From: G020354785 sp964534745
Lineage (GTDB): Bacteria; Bacteroidota; Bacteroidia; Bacteroidales; UBA10428
Direction: 5' to 3'
Length of the DNA: 47,778 bases
Assembly: GCA_964534745.1 (NCBI GenBank)
Contig: CAZHQW010000019.1
Coordinates: 1-47,778 of the forward strand
The notes under the pieces were generated by a model, which did not search any database, had not been told where the DNA came from, and saw only the letters and a list, made by a program, of their open reading frames with translations. Made by a program: the position numbers and the translations under genes. Within the stretch, counting starts at the first letter, position 1. Each line of letters opens with the position of its first letter. Shown here one piece after another: positions 1-8,285 of this stretch.

Positions 1-1311
1 ATAACATTTGCCCTTTTGTCAATAGTACTTTTCACATCCCTGTCAAGCTGCATATGGAGGTTTTACAATAAATACAAGAGCAATAACAACCTCAGCGGTT
101 TTTATACCCTTTTGCTGATCTTCTATTCCGCATCAATAGCAATACTGCTGGTTACCTCACTGATATGGATACGATTAAGCAATGATGATGTTATCACAAG
201 CCTTGTCAGGTTGTGCTTCTGGCAGTTTACTACAGCCGAATTAATAACAATATTCCTGATTATATTGAAGCTTGAAGAGAAAGCTGCACTGTATAACATT
301 ATTAATTCGCTAAAAGTTTTTATAAGCTTCGCCCTACTCTACATACTGACATTCAGGCTGGGCCAGCGTGTGGAGGCACTTGTTCTTAGCAGTGCCGTTG
401 TCAATTCAGTGATTCTTTTTATATTAATAGCATCCAGTATTAAATATCTCAGGTTCTCGTTCAAATCCGTGAGCAAGGCTGAAATTAAGGAGTTCATCAG
501 CTACGGCGGAGTCAGCGTGTTCGTTAAGCTGGGCTTGCTGGTACTTATGTTCAGCGACAGGTATGTCATAAAAATATTCGATGACTTCAGCAATGTAGGT
601 ATTTATAACCAGGTATACAATTTAGGCCAGATAAGCCTCGCGACCCTTGCAGCGGTATTTTTCAGTGCCGTATCACCAAAATTAAACAGGGAGCTGGAAA
701 GCAACATATCACGCACCAGCAAGCTGATAAGGAAATACCTTAAGCTGTATTTGCTCTACATGCTTCCCCTTACTGTTTACCTCTCACTGTTCGCCAGGGA
801 AGTGGCCTTTGTTATGCTTGGCAGGGAATTCAGGTCGGGTTATAACATAATCCCGTATATAATGATCAGTTCATTTATCAGCGGCATAACAATGTTCCAC
901 GATGTACACCTTAAATTCTCAAACAAGCTCAGGACAATATCTGCAGGTGTATTAATAGCGGTACTGACAAATATCATACTCAATTTCATCTTTATACCTT
1001 TTCTGGGCTATAAATGGGCTGCAATAACAACATTAATTTCATACCTGGTAATGTTCCTTTATTACAGCAAAAAAGTCACTTTCTCATACTTCAGATATAA
1101 ATCCAATACAGACCAGTTAAGGTTAATGGCCATCGTGTTAATAATTCAGGTAGCTGCAGATCTGACAGTGAGAAAAGTGCTGATGATCGATATTGGTCTG
1201 GCACTGACCATAATTGAAGGAACTGTGTTCCTGTTAATCTGTATGGGCATAACCAATGCCTGGTTCAGGAATTTGATATTCAGAATTTTCACGGTCAACA
1301 AACCGGCATAA
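1..1311 (+). CDS. Polysaccharide flippase (Wzx/MATE-like), 5' truncated by window edge
   Basis: This is a very hydrophobic protein with about ten predicted membrane helices and short charged loops, as in Wzx-type flippases that move lipid-linked oligosaccharide repeat units across the inner membrane. The reading frame is open back to base 1 with no ATG. The first possible start is a TTG at 16, which falls inside a helix, so the true start lies upstream and an N-terminal part is missing. A cytoplasmic-loop stretch with the residues SDRYVIKIF and a later NKLRTISAG segment fit the polysaccharide synthesis/O-antigen transporter family. The gene ends 10 bases before an asparagine-synthase-like gene and lies next to deacetylases and acyltransferases, which supports a role in exopolysaccharide or capsule export. 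The substrate cannot be told. Family assignment is from overall pattern and context. Confidence 0.8.
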   Translation: MTFALLSIVLFTSLSSCIWRFYNKYKSNNNLSGFYTLLLIFYSASIAILLVTSLIWIRLSNDDVITSLVRLCFWQFTTAELITIFLIILKLEEKAALYNIINSLKVFISFALLYILTFRLGQRVEALVLSSAVVNSVILFILIASSIKYLRFSFKSVSKAEIKEFISYGGVSVFVKLGLLVLMFSDRYVIKIFDDFSNVGIYNQVYNLGQISLATLAAVFFSAVSPKLNRELESNISRTSKLIRKYLKLYLLYMLPLTVYLSLFAREVAFVMLGREFRSGYNIIPYIMISSFISGITMFHDVHLKFSNKLRTISAGVLIAVLTNIILNFIFIPFLGYKWAAITTLISYLVMFLYYSKKVTFSYFRYKSNTDQLRLMAIVLIIQVAADLTVRKVLMIDIGLALTIIEGTVFLLICMGITNAWFRNLIFRIFTVNKPA

Positions 1312-1321
1312 GAGGCATATA

Positions 1322-2908
1322 ATGATTATTACCATAAACAATAAAGGATCAGAGTGTAACGATAAAAAAGGGATATATACAAAAGGCTATCTTTTTGATC
1401 GCAATAATAAGCTCTTCATAAATCATGAACCTGTCACATATTTTGAAGGTACCGGAGATGAAGCTCATTTTGTCCGGAAGCTCAAAGATGCAAACGGACT
1501 GTTTTCGGTAATTATTGATAATGGTGACATGTTAATGGCCGCTGTTGACAGGGCCAGGAGCTTCAGGCTTTTTTATACATTCAAGGATAATGACATAATT
1601 ATCAGTGACAGCGTAGAAGCTTTATTAGAATATGCCGGCCGGCCTGAACCGGACGAGACTGCATTACAAAGCTTCCTTGCTGCCGGATACGTAACGGGCA
1701 GCAGGACATTATTAAGTAACATATCCCAGATAAGGGCCGGTGAATATATTTGTTACAGCAAGGGCCGGCTGAGCACAGGTTACTACCATACATTTATCCC
1801 CGCCCATATTCCGGATTTTTCGGTCCCTGATCTTATTGATAGTATCCTGAAATGCATGGATGGTATGGGAGAAAGAACATCCTTACTACTTAAAAACAGG
1901 ACGGCTGTCATCCCCCTGAGCAGCGGCTTTGATTCACGGTTCATTGCGTCAACACTGAAGCACATAGGAGTAAATGACGCCATATGCTTCACATATGGAA
2001 GAAAAGACAATTATGAAACTGATATTTCAAAAAAGGTAGCAGAAAGGCTGGGCTACAGGTGGCTATTTATTGAGTATAACAGTGAACTTATAAAAGATTA
2101 TATTGAAGATCCTGTGTTCCATGATTATTACAGATACTCTGCCGGTTATTCAGCCATGTTTTTTATGCAGGAATATTTTGCCGTAAAGTATATGCACGAA
2201 AAAAGTCTTATTCCCGGCAATTCGTTGTTTATTCCCGGGCACTCGGGAGACGTGCTTGCCGGCGGACATCTGTGGGGAGATATTAACGAAAAAACAAATC
2301 CCTTGCGGCTGGCCCGATTAATCTACGAGAAGAATTATTATTTAAATAAACCACTCCGATTGGTCAGAAAAAAGTTAACAGCAGATATCCTTGAAAACCT
2401 GCCTGCAAGTATTTATCCTTTTGCGGTTTATCAGGACTGGGAATTAAAAGAGAGGCATGCCAAATTCATCATTAACTCGGCAAACATTTATAACTTCTTC
2501 GGCTATGAATATATTATGCCACTGTGGGATCTGGATTTGCTGGATTTCTTTACCCTGCTCCCATACAAACACAGAATATTTAAGAACTTTTACAACAATG
2601 TGCTTAAAAATCATATCTTCAGTAGGGACGGACTGAATTTTGTTACAGAGAACCTTCCTGCTGACAGGTCAATAAGAATACAGCGATATAAAAACAAAAT
2701 AAAAAGATACATTCCTGAAATTATCAAGAAGCCCTTTTATCACCATCCTGATCCTTTTTATTACAGGGAGATCACAGCACAAATGATTAATGATCTGCTA
2801 AAGAACAATCACAAAGTCAATACGGGGGTTCAATATGAAAATGCCTATATAGTGCAATGGTACATGTATAAAGTCATGGAAAGGCTTAAAGCGGGGTGCT
2901 GGTCCTAA
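1322..2908 (+). CDS. Asparagine synthase-like amidotransferase without the glutaminase cysteine
   Basis: The C-terminal two thirds is an asparagine-synthase domain with the ATP-pyrophosphatase loop at residues 199-206 (LSSGFDSR, a variant of SGGxDS). The N-terminal 160 residues resemble a class II glutamine amidotransferase fold (AVDRARSFRLFYTF, then a segment like the AsnB hinge), but residue 2 is Ile, not the Cys that AsnB needs for glutamine hydrolysis. The enzyme therefore probably takes free ammonia or another amine, or makes a different amide. Such proteins are common in O-antigen and exopolysaccharide loci, where related enzymes amidate uronic acids; that role is inferred from its position after the flippase (10-base gap). 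The 528-residue length is close to AsnB. Its TAA stop overlaps the TAG stop of the facing acetyltransferase gene. Confidence 0.82.
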   Translation: MIITINNKGSECNDKKGIYTKGYLFDRNNKLFINHEPVTYFEGTGDEAHFVRKLKDANGLFSVIIDNGDMLMAAVDRARSFRLFYTFKDNDIIISDSVEALLEYAGRPEPDETALQSFLAAGYVTGSRTLLSNISQIRAGEYICYSKGRLSTGYYHTFIPAHIPDFSVPDLIDSILKCMDGMGERTSLLLKNRTAVIPLSSGFDSRFIASTLKHIGVNDAICFTYGRKDNYETDISKKVAERLGYRWLFIEYNSELIKDYIEDPVFHDYYRYSAGYSAMFFMQEYFAVKYMHEKSLIPGNSLFIPGHSGDVLAGGHLWGDINEKTNPLRLARLIYEKNYYLNKPLRLVRKKLTADILENLPASIYPFAVYQDWELKERHAKFIINSANIYNFFGYEYIMPLWDLDLLDFFTLLPYKHRIFKNFYNNVLKNHIFSRDGLNFVTENLPADRSIRIQRYKNKIKRYIPEIIKKPFYHHPDPFYYREITAQMINDLLKNNHKVNTGVQYENAYIVQWYMYKVMERLKAGCWS

Positions 2909-4014
2909 ACAAAGGCACAATCTCCGTCACCTTCCATCAGGACATACCTGTCTGGATCACCTATTTTCTTCAGCAGTTCACCGGTAACCAGCGAACCCAT
3001 AGCCATCGTCCTTGTAATAATAAACGGATTTCTTTTTGATTTCAGGACCTCTATCAATCCCTGGTGATAGGTAGTGAAAGTTCTTACCTTTAATTCCAGA
3101 AGGTGGGCATAAATAACTTTTCTGACAAGATCGCCATAATCAGGATCAAAGAACAAATAGGGAGTTTTCAGGTGCGTCCCGTGAACAGTAAGCATAATAA
3201 AGGCTATAACTTTTTCGTCATTAACCAGCTTGATATAAAGCTGGCTAAAGTTCCTGCTGACAGACGAAAACTCATACCTGCCGCTTATTTCATCTTTAAA
3301 AGGAGCATTTATAACCCATGGATATTTTTTTATCCAGTCCAGTACAGCTTTATCTTTTTGCGTTATGTTATTTTTGCATTCCCGGGCTATAAAATCAGCA
3401 GTTTCCCTGTCAATCTCATGCAGATATTCAATTCCTGACCTGCCAGTCTTCATTGATGCTTTCCAGAATGCCAGCCTGCAACTATTAATAATATTGGCAA
3501 GAAAATCAAAAAACAGCAGCAGCCACCTCAAAAATTTGAGCCGGGGCCTCTTCAGTAAAATTATTTCGGCAAGGTTAAACCTGAGATACCCTCTTAATCC
3601 CTCCAATGACTTAAACCCGGTAAACTTACCTGTCTTATCAAAGGTTCTTCTTGATAAAGGTATATAATTAGTTATTAATAAGTTATAATCCCATATCTCA
3701 CAGGCATGATTCAGTAACTGAACTGCAATGCCTTTCCTCCTGTAATCCCTGTCTATCCACATACAACTGAGCCATGCAACCTTCAGTGATTCATTATTAA
3801 TAATAAACAAGTCGGACAGAGCACCCAGGTATCCAATAAATTTATCACCGTCATAGGCCAGGAACAAAACCTTGTCGTCTTTGTCCCCCTTTGGGTTATG
3901 GATATGTGATGCAGCACGCTGCGGTGTAATGGGAACATATTTAAGCTTTCTGTATTCATCAGAGTTTATGAATTCATTAAGCTGTGATATTTTTATGTCT
4001 TTAATAACTATCAT
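2905..4014 (-). CDS. GNAT-family N-acyltransferase of the polysaccharide locus
   Basis: A 369-residue protein whose first 130 residues look like a GNAT fold: a beta strand ending in CMWIDRDYRRKGIA, matching the acetyl-CoA binding motif A (R/Q-x-x-G-x-G/A), followed by a helix with HACEIW. The remaining 230 residues contain a second region with strands such as KVIAFIMLTVHG that may be a degenerate second GNAT half. It is the last gene of a four-gene minus-strand block and starts directly after the stop of the deacetylase gene, with no spacer, so translational coupling is likely. Its probable job is N- or O-acylation of a sugar in the exopolysaccharide, but the substrate is not visible in the sequence. 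ATG start, no signal peptide, cytoplasmic. Confidence 0.75.
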   Translation of the reverse strand: MIVIKDIKISQLNEFINSDEYRKLKYVPITPQRAASHIHNPKGDKDDKVLFLAYDGDKFIGYLGALSDLFIINNESLKVAWLSCMWIDRDYRRKGIAVQLLNHACEIWDYNLLITNYIPLSRRTFDKTGKFTGFKSLEGLRGYLRFNLAEIILLKRPRLKFLRWLLLFFDFLANIINSCRLAFWKASMKTGRSGIEYLHEIDRETADFIARECKNNITQKDKAVLDWIKKYPWVINAPFKDEISGRYEFSSVSRNFSQLYIKLVNDEKVIAFIMLTVHGTHLKTPYLFFDPDYGDLVRKVIYAHLLELKVRTFTTYHQGLIEVLKSKRNPFIITRTMAMGSLVTGELLKKIGDPDRYVLMEGDGDCAFV

Positions 4015-5049
4015 TTATCTCCTGGTTATTTTGTTCCTGTTAACAACAGATTTAAACAGGTAATAAATATAGTCAATTTTAATTCTGTCTCTTGCATCAA
4101 GGTAATATTCATCCATTGGAATCCTCTGAATATTGTTATATATGCTGTCCTGCTTCATTCCGGCAGCGCCTGCAGTAAAATCTATCGTATCATCCCCATT
4201 TATTTTTTCAAAGAACTGTCTCCCAACTCGATGATCAGTGAATGGAAATGCAAAAATTTTGTACCCTAGCTTAAACCTGCCGGTTACTTCATCCATGCTC
4301 CCGAGTGTCTGTCTTATTTGTTCTTCAAATGATATATAACGATACTCGGGATGATCAATACTATGGGCCCCGAAAGTGAATCCCTTTTTAATAAGTTCAT
4401 TTATCTGTCCGCCTGTCAGATAAGGTTTCTCCTTTTCAAGGTAATCCCTGAAGCTGAAGTTCAAAATACCTGCCAGCTCATCCAACATATCCCTTCTGTC
4501 ATATTTTATCTTCAGCAGTTGCTTTTTATACGATACAACAGACATCTTATTATCATTAAACCAGCTTTTCAGGACTTTCCATTCCGTTGATTTCCTGCTA
4601 ATGCCATTTATTAATTCAATAAGTATGCTTTCCTTGTATCTGAAAAACAGGTCTTTATTATCGATAAAGGCTGAGTTTAAAAAGCATGTTGCAGGAATAC
4701 CTTTTCCCAGAAGCACAGGCGAAATTACATTATAAAATTCCTTTAGTCCGTCATCAAAGGAAAGAAAAAAGGAATCGGATGGAGGCTGAGACCTGCCCTT
4801 TACAATTTTTATTAAATCAAACAGATCTAGGGGCTTATAATGCTTCATAAAAAAATCGAGATCCGACTTAAAGGAAGACACATCTTTATATTTATATAAG
4901 TTGACAATATGCTTCAGGCGCCTGTTACTTATAATATGATAGCAGGGCAGGATAAGCTTTTGTCCGGTAGCCCTTACCAGGAAATTTAGCGGCAGGATAT
5001 CCTTAAAAATATTGTACTTATTATAGACTATTTTTTTTAAATCCGGCAC
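4015..5049 (-). CDS. Polysaccharide deacetylase (NodB-type)
   Basis: Carries the two metal-binding motifs of carbohydrate esterase family 4: SFDDG at residues 97-101 (Asp99, Asp100) and HSIDHP at 229-234 (His229, His233). A later FAFPFTDHR segment fits the third motif. The family removes acetyl groups from N-acetylhexosamine in polysaccharides. The start is GTG: an in-frame stop lies four codons upstream and no ATG is close, so GTG at 5049 is the only sensible choice. There is no clear signal peptide, which suggests action in the cytoplasm or on the inner face of the membrane, or an unusual export route. It sits 19 bases after the FemAB-like gene and abuts the next GNAT gene exactly, in one probable operon. 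The insertion between the motifs (residues 140-210) is longer than in minimal NodB domains. Confidence 0.85.
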   Translation of the reverse strand: MPDLKKIVYNKYNIFKDILPLNFLVRATGQKLILPCYHIISNRRLKHIVNLYKYKDVSSFKSDLDFFMKHYKPLDLFDLIKIVKGRSQPPSDSFFLSFDDGLKEFYNVISPVLLGKGIPATCFLNSAFIDNKDLFFRYKESILIELINGISRKSTEWKVLKSWFNDNKMSVVSYKKQLLKIKYDRRDMLDELAGILNFSFRDYLEKEKPYLTGGQINELIKKGFTFGAHSIDHPEYRYISFEEQIRQTLGSMDEVTGRFKLGYKIFAFPFTDHRVGRQFFEKINGDDTIDFTAGAAGMKQDSIYNNIQRIPMDEYYLDARDRIKIDYIYYLFKSVVNRNKITRR

Positions 5050-5068
5050 CTTGGGTTATGTTTGAGTA

Positions 5069-5980
5069 TTATTTTAAAAACCTGATAAACCAGGGCAGAT
5101 TGTTCCTGTAAATATAAGGATATTCCAAAGGTCCGGCCCCGAAAGTACTATTGAAGTATGCTATCCCCCTTATGTTTGAACCCGAAAAATCAAAAATCAT
5201 ATTTTTCCCGGAGTTGCTTTTAATAACGGCATCAACCAGCATATACATCGCCTGCGACGATTTTCCCTCATCCGATGAGGCGCAGACAGAGAAAATACAC
5301 CTCCTTGAAGAATATAAAAAGGATCCTGCGGCACACAGCATACCTTCCCTGGTTACTACCCTGCATAGTCTGCCTGTACCATTTTCCAGTGTTATATCAA
5401 GCAATTTTATCAATGTCCTGAAATTTTCCCTGTTTAACTCCGGCAGCCTGTCCTCCAGATTGGCCCTCACAAACCGCATAAACTCAACCGTTGAAATATC
5501 GTCATCAACAGTAAGTTTTGCATCAATGGCTTTCATAATATTCCTCCGGCAGTTCCTCGAATATGAATCATATATTGTTGAATAGGGGCCTGATATATCA
5601 AGCTCATAATTGTTATTCAGGGTCACGCTGACAGAGCTGTCACTTATCTTATTGAACGTATTAAGGTTAATCTGTATGAGCCTGAATTTTTGAGGAATAT
5701 TGTTAATAAACTCGCTGATTTTGTTTTCATCTGTATTCTTCACTGAAAATACCCCCAGTTGCTGCGCAAAATAAGGACCGTATAAATAATATATTCCGAA
5801 TTTCCTGTTCCATGTAAGAGGCATGACCGATTCGTAATCGGAGTCAACAAGTGCATCCCAGCCAGGACTGACAACATCAAGATACCACGAATAAGCATAA
5901 ATAAGCTCATTGACCGAGCCCGCTATGCATCTGTCCCATTTCACTTTATCTATTTCACTATGTCTTAAATACCGAATCAT
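5069..5980 (-). CDS. FemAB-like/GNAT acyltransferase
   Basis: A 303-residue cytoplasmic protein with the features of the FemAB/BioF2-like branch of the GNAT superfamily: an N-terminal segment with YSWYLDVVSPGWDALV, a middle basic stretch NCRRNIMKA typical of these proteins, and a C-terminal domain ending in IFDFSGSNIRGIAYFNSTFGA, which resembles the FDFxGs...F..gFGa pattern of the family. In other Bacteroidota such genes often lie beside polysaccharide deacetylases in exopolysaccharide loci, as here, and a role in adding an acyl or aminoacyl group to a sugar is inferred. The ATG at 5980 is preceded by a palindromic element that also ends the upstream gene. The spacing to the next gene is 19 bases. 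Confidence 0.75.
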   Translation of the reverse strand: MIRYLRHSEIDKVKWDRCIAGSVNELIYAYSWYLDVVSPGWDALVDSDYESVMPLTWNRKFGIYYLYGPYFAQQLGVFSVKNTDENKISEFINNIPQKFRLIQINLNTFNKISDSSVSVTLNNNYELDISGPYSTIYDSYSRNCRRNIMKAIDAKLTVDDDISTVEFMRFVRANLEDRLPELNRENFRTLIKLLDITLENGTGRLCRVVTREGMLCAAGSFLYSSRRCIFSVCASSDEGKSSQAMYMLVDAVIKSNSGKNMIFDFSGSNIRGIAYFNSTFGAGPLEYPYIYRNNLPWFIRFLK

Positions 5981-6003
5981 GGTAATTAATTGTAAATTTC
6001 TTA

Positions 6004-6047
6004 ATCCCCGCCTTCCTGCCTACGCTGAAGCTACGGTAGGCGGGGAT
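6004..6047. repeat. 44-base palindromic (REP/MITE-like) element
   Basis: Perfect 10-base arms ATCCCCGCCT (6004-6013) and AGGCGGGGAT (6038-6047) enclose 24 bases that contain a second, overlapping pairing GCCTAC (6018-6023) with GTAGGC (6036-6041). It is richer in G+C than the surrounding DNA. It lies inside a minus-strand operon, has no T-run, and so is not a simple terminator. The upstream deacetylase gene takes its last four codons and TAG stop (6031-6033) from it, as if the element had inserted at the gene end. Only one copy was seen in this window. Confidence 0.65.
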
Positions 6048-7350
6048 AAATTGTTTTAAGCATCTCTTCATATACTCTCCTCCACCCTTTCCAGTGCCTT
6101 GTTTCTGACAATGACTCATTATGCCATAAGCTAACAAATGTACCATTAACATTCTTAACTTTGAATACCAGTTCCCTTATTTTATCAATGGCCTTATCAG
6201 GATTCAATTTCATATATTCATTCAGGGTTACATCCATAACCGTAAAAGGGACAAGGGTCAGGTCCGTTTCCTTTTCCCCGGGCAAATCGTAAAACCTGAA
6301 AGGTGTGCATATTCCAGCCCTGAATCCCGGAGCAGAGCTGTAACCCAGCGAATAGTCCTCTTTTATACCCTCATTTATAAGCCTTCTAAAGGTTTCGGGA
6401 AACCTTATAACCAGAAAATGCTGCCTGCTCTTTTTAACAGGAGTGCCTAATAATGAAGAGAATGTCCTTATTTCGCGGTTAAGGACCGAGGAGTCCCTGC
6501 TGGAATTATATGAAGGATGTATGCCAACCCGGGAAGACCTGGATTTATCAAGGATAAGGTTTCTGAAAGCCTCTTTCCTGAGCGGAATATTCCTGTCATG
6601 CTTGCCGTACCTGGCATAGAGAAAAAAATAGACAGTATCAAAACCGTATTTGCTTTCCTGCTCCTTCAAATAGTCAAATACAAAGTAAGGATCTTCACCG
6701 GCCCCGTTTAAAGTCCGCAGCCTGTTACTAAAATCCTGTAAATCAAATCTTAGCAATGATTTAATAAATGCGCCGGCTGTCCTGAATAATCCTTTATGAA
6801 GGTATGCCCAGGCGTTATCAACATCAATGGTAGATAAATATTTGAATTTCTTTTTGCCCACGGCAAATCCCCTATATTTTTCCGCGAGAATGCCGGCGAA
6901 TTTTTCAGCCCATTGATTAATTACGGGCTTGCCTAAAAACCCGTTCCTGAATGCAAGGCTCTGATCCGCCTCAAACCTTCCGTACCGGTCTTCTTTGAAT
7001 GGCAGGTATTCTTCGTACCTGGACAAAAGGTAGAAACTGGCTGCAAATATGTCAAATGGCAACCCGCATCCCGGTGAAGCCTGGAAAAATATCTTGTGCC
7101 CCTCCCATTCTGTTACAGTAATGTCCTGCTCAGCAACATTATTACCGAATATTAACGGATGCGGACTAATCCATAGCGAACCGTCAGGTAAGGATTTATC
7201 AGAGTAGTTAATCTTTGGCCCGTTAAAATTTATAAACTCCTGCACATCGTTTGTCAAAATACTTTTAAGTCCCATTATTTGAGTAAACAGAACATTAAAA
7301 ACATACCTCAACCTTGATGAATCCTTACTTGAGTATATTAATAAATTCAT
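6031..7350 (-). CDS. Polysaccharide deacetylase family protein (DUF7033-type N-terminus)
   Basis: A 439-residue protein of a Bacteroidota family that pairs an N-terminal domain of about 150 residues (starting MNLLIYSSKDSSRLRYVF) with a divergent deacetylase barrel. The motifs are altered: STIDVDNAW replaces the usual TFDDG, and VGIHPSYNSS stands where H-S-x-x-H-P is expected. A DVDNAW aspartate pair and the GIHPSY histidine could still bind metal, so catalysis is possible but not certain. The ATG at 7350 is preferred over an upstream TTG at 7374, because homologues begin at this LLIY segment. It is the first gene of the minus-strand block. The C-terminus (YPRLP) is encoded by a palindromic element, so the original tail may have been replaced. 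Confidence 0.8.
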   Translation of the reverse strand: MNLLIYSSKDSSRLRYVFNVLFTQIMGLKSILTNDVQEFINFNGPKINYSDKSLPDGSLWISPHPLIFGNNVAEQDITVTEWEGHKIFFQASPGCGLPFDIFAASFYLLSRYEEYLPFKEDRYGRFEADQSLAFRNGFLGKPVINQWAEKFAGILAEKYRGFAVGKKKFKYLSTIDVDNAWAYLHKGLFRTAGAFIKSLLRFDLQDFSNRLRTLNGAGEDPYFVFDYLKEQESKYGFDTVYFFLYARYGKHDRNIPLRKEAFRNLILDKSRSSRVGIHPSYNSSRDSSVLNREIRTFSSLLGTPVKKSRQHFLVIRFPETFRRLINEGIKEDYSLGYSSAPGFRAGICTPFRFYDLPGEKETDLTLVPFTVMDVTLNEYMKLNPDKAIDKIRELVFKVKNVNGTFVSLWHNESLSETRHWKGWRRVYEEMLKTIYPRLP

Positions 7351-7379
7351 GAAATAAAAATAGTCAATTATCAAAACAA

Positions 7380-7410
7380 TTTGAAAAAGTCTTATTTTTA
7401 ATGTATATTG
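7380..7410 (+). promoter_or_regulatory. Candidate Bacteroidota-type promoter
   Basis: TTTG at 7380-7383, a 20-base spacer, then TATATTG at 7404-7410, one base short of the TAnnTTTG -7 consensus of the Bacteroidota primary sigma factor. It would give a leader of about 40 bases for the membrane-protein gene starting at 7458. Found by eye only. Confidence 0.35.
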
Positions 7411-7457
7411 ATGACAAGTTTTTAATTATATAACGCAAATATTGCATCGTAATTATT

Positions 7458-8240
7458 ATGAAAAGAATATTTTACCTTGCTGCTTATATATCATTTTTTG
7501 TTCTCTTAATGGCAGCTGGCAATAAAAGTGTTATTGCCCAGACAGCAGCTAAAATTGAGAATACAAGGCTGGAGATAGATGAGGGCAGGTTGATAATAAC
7601 TTATGATCTGCTTTATGCCAGGAATAATGAAAGATTTAGCGTATGGGTCAATATATCCAAACCGTCGGGACAGGAAATTGATCCGAAGAATATCACCGGG
7701 CACATTGGAAAGAACATAGCCGGAGGGAAAGGCCTTATCATAGTATGGAACTACGAGAGTGATGGCATAGGTTATGAAGGAGAGGTTGATGTGCAGGTGA
7801 TGGCCGAGCTGATGGTAACCAGCAGCCTTAAGATTGAGAGAGTGTTGCTTAAATCCGCTGTATTACCGGGCTGGGGACTTTATGACATTGATAAATCGAG
7901 TACATATTTCCTTATGGGAGCTGCGGGATATGGTTCCATTGCCGCAGCACTGATATACAACGGTAAATCGGGCAGGTCATATTCCGATTACCTGGATTCT
8001 GACAATATTCTTGAAAGAGAGTCTTTATACAATGATTACACCAGGCAAATTAATACCTCCAGGGTATTTGTAATAACTGCCGCTGCTATATGGATAGCTG
8101 ATTTTGGATGGGCAACATTAAAATATCTGAATAAGGTGAATACCGTAGCATCTGTTCCAACCAGGATTAACATCCATATAGGATACGATTACTATGCATT
8201 CGGAAATACACCCATGCTTTCAGTAATGTATAAGTTCTGA
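7458..8240 (+). CDS. Membrane protein with FISUMP-associated beta domain (DUF5683-like C-terminal half)
   Basis: A 260-residue protein. Residues 1-28 are a signal peptide ending near VIAQ. Residues 30-115 match, by pattern, the small beta domain often found before formylglycine-enzyme-like or FISUMP domains in Bacteroidota: IENTRLEIDEGRLIITYDL, then GHIGKNIAGGKG with IVWNYESDG. The second half has the KSAVLPGWGLYDIDKSS segment and two hydrophobic stretches, as in DUF5683-type proteins (LLPGWGQ...), and ends in a beta-rich tail with a terminal Phe, as in outer-membrane proteins. It is the first gene of the caspase/FISUMP cluster, 45 bases ahead of the caspase gene. It may anchor or organise the cluster's products in the envelope. 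No enzyme motif is visible. Confidence 0.65.
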   Translation: MKRIFYLAAYISFFVLLMAAGNKSVIAQTAAKIENTRLEIDEGRLIITYDLLYARNNERFSVWVNISKPSGQEIDPKNITGHIGKNIAGGKGLIIVWNYESDGIGYEGEVDVQVMAELMVTSSLKIERVLLKSAVLPGWGLYDIDKSSTYFLMGAAGYGSIAAALIYNGKSGRSYSDYLDSDNILERESLYNDYTRQINTSRVFVITAAAIWIADFGWATLKYLNKVNTVASVPTRINIHIGYDYYAFGNTPMLSVMYKF

Positions 8241-8248
8241 TTTATGTA

Positions 8249-8256
8249 TAAATTTG
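8249..8256 (+). promoter_or_regulatory. TAnnTTTG-type -7 element before the caspase gene
   Basis: TAAATTTG matches the -7 consensus and lies 29 bases before the ATG at 8286, in the short gap after the preceding gene. No clear TTTG was found about 20 bases upstream, so an internal promoter is possible but weakly supported. Confidence 0.25.
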
Positions 8257-8285
8257 TATATCAATAACCCTTGACTATTAAAATC

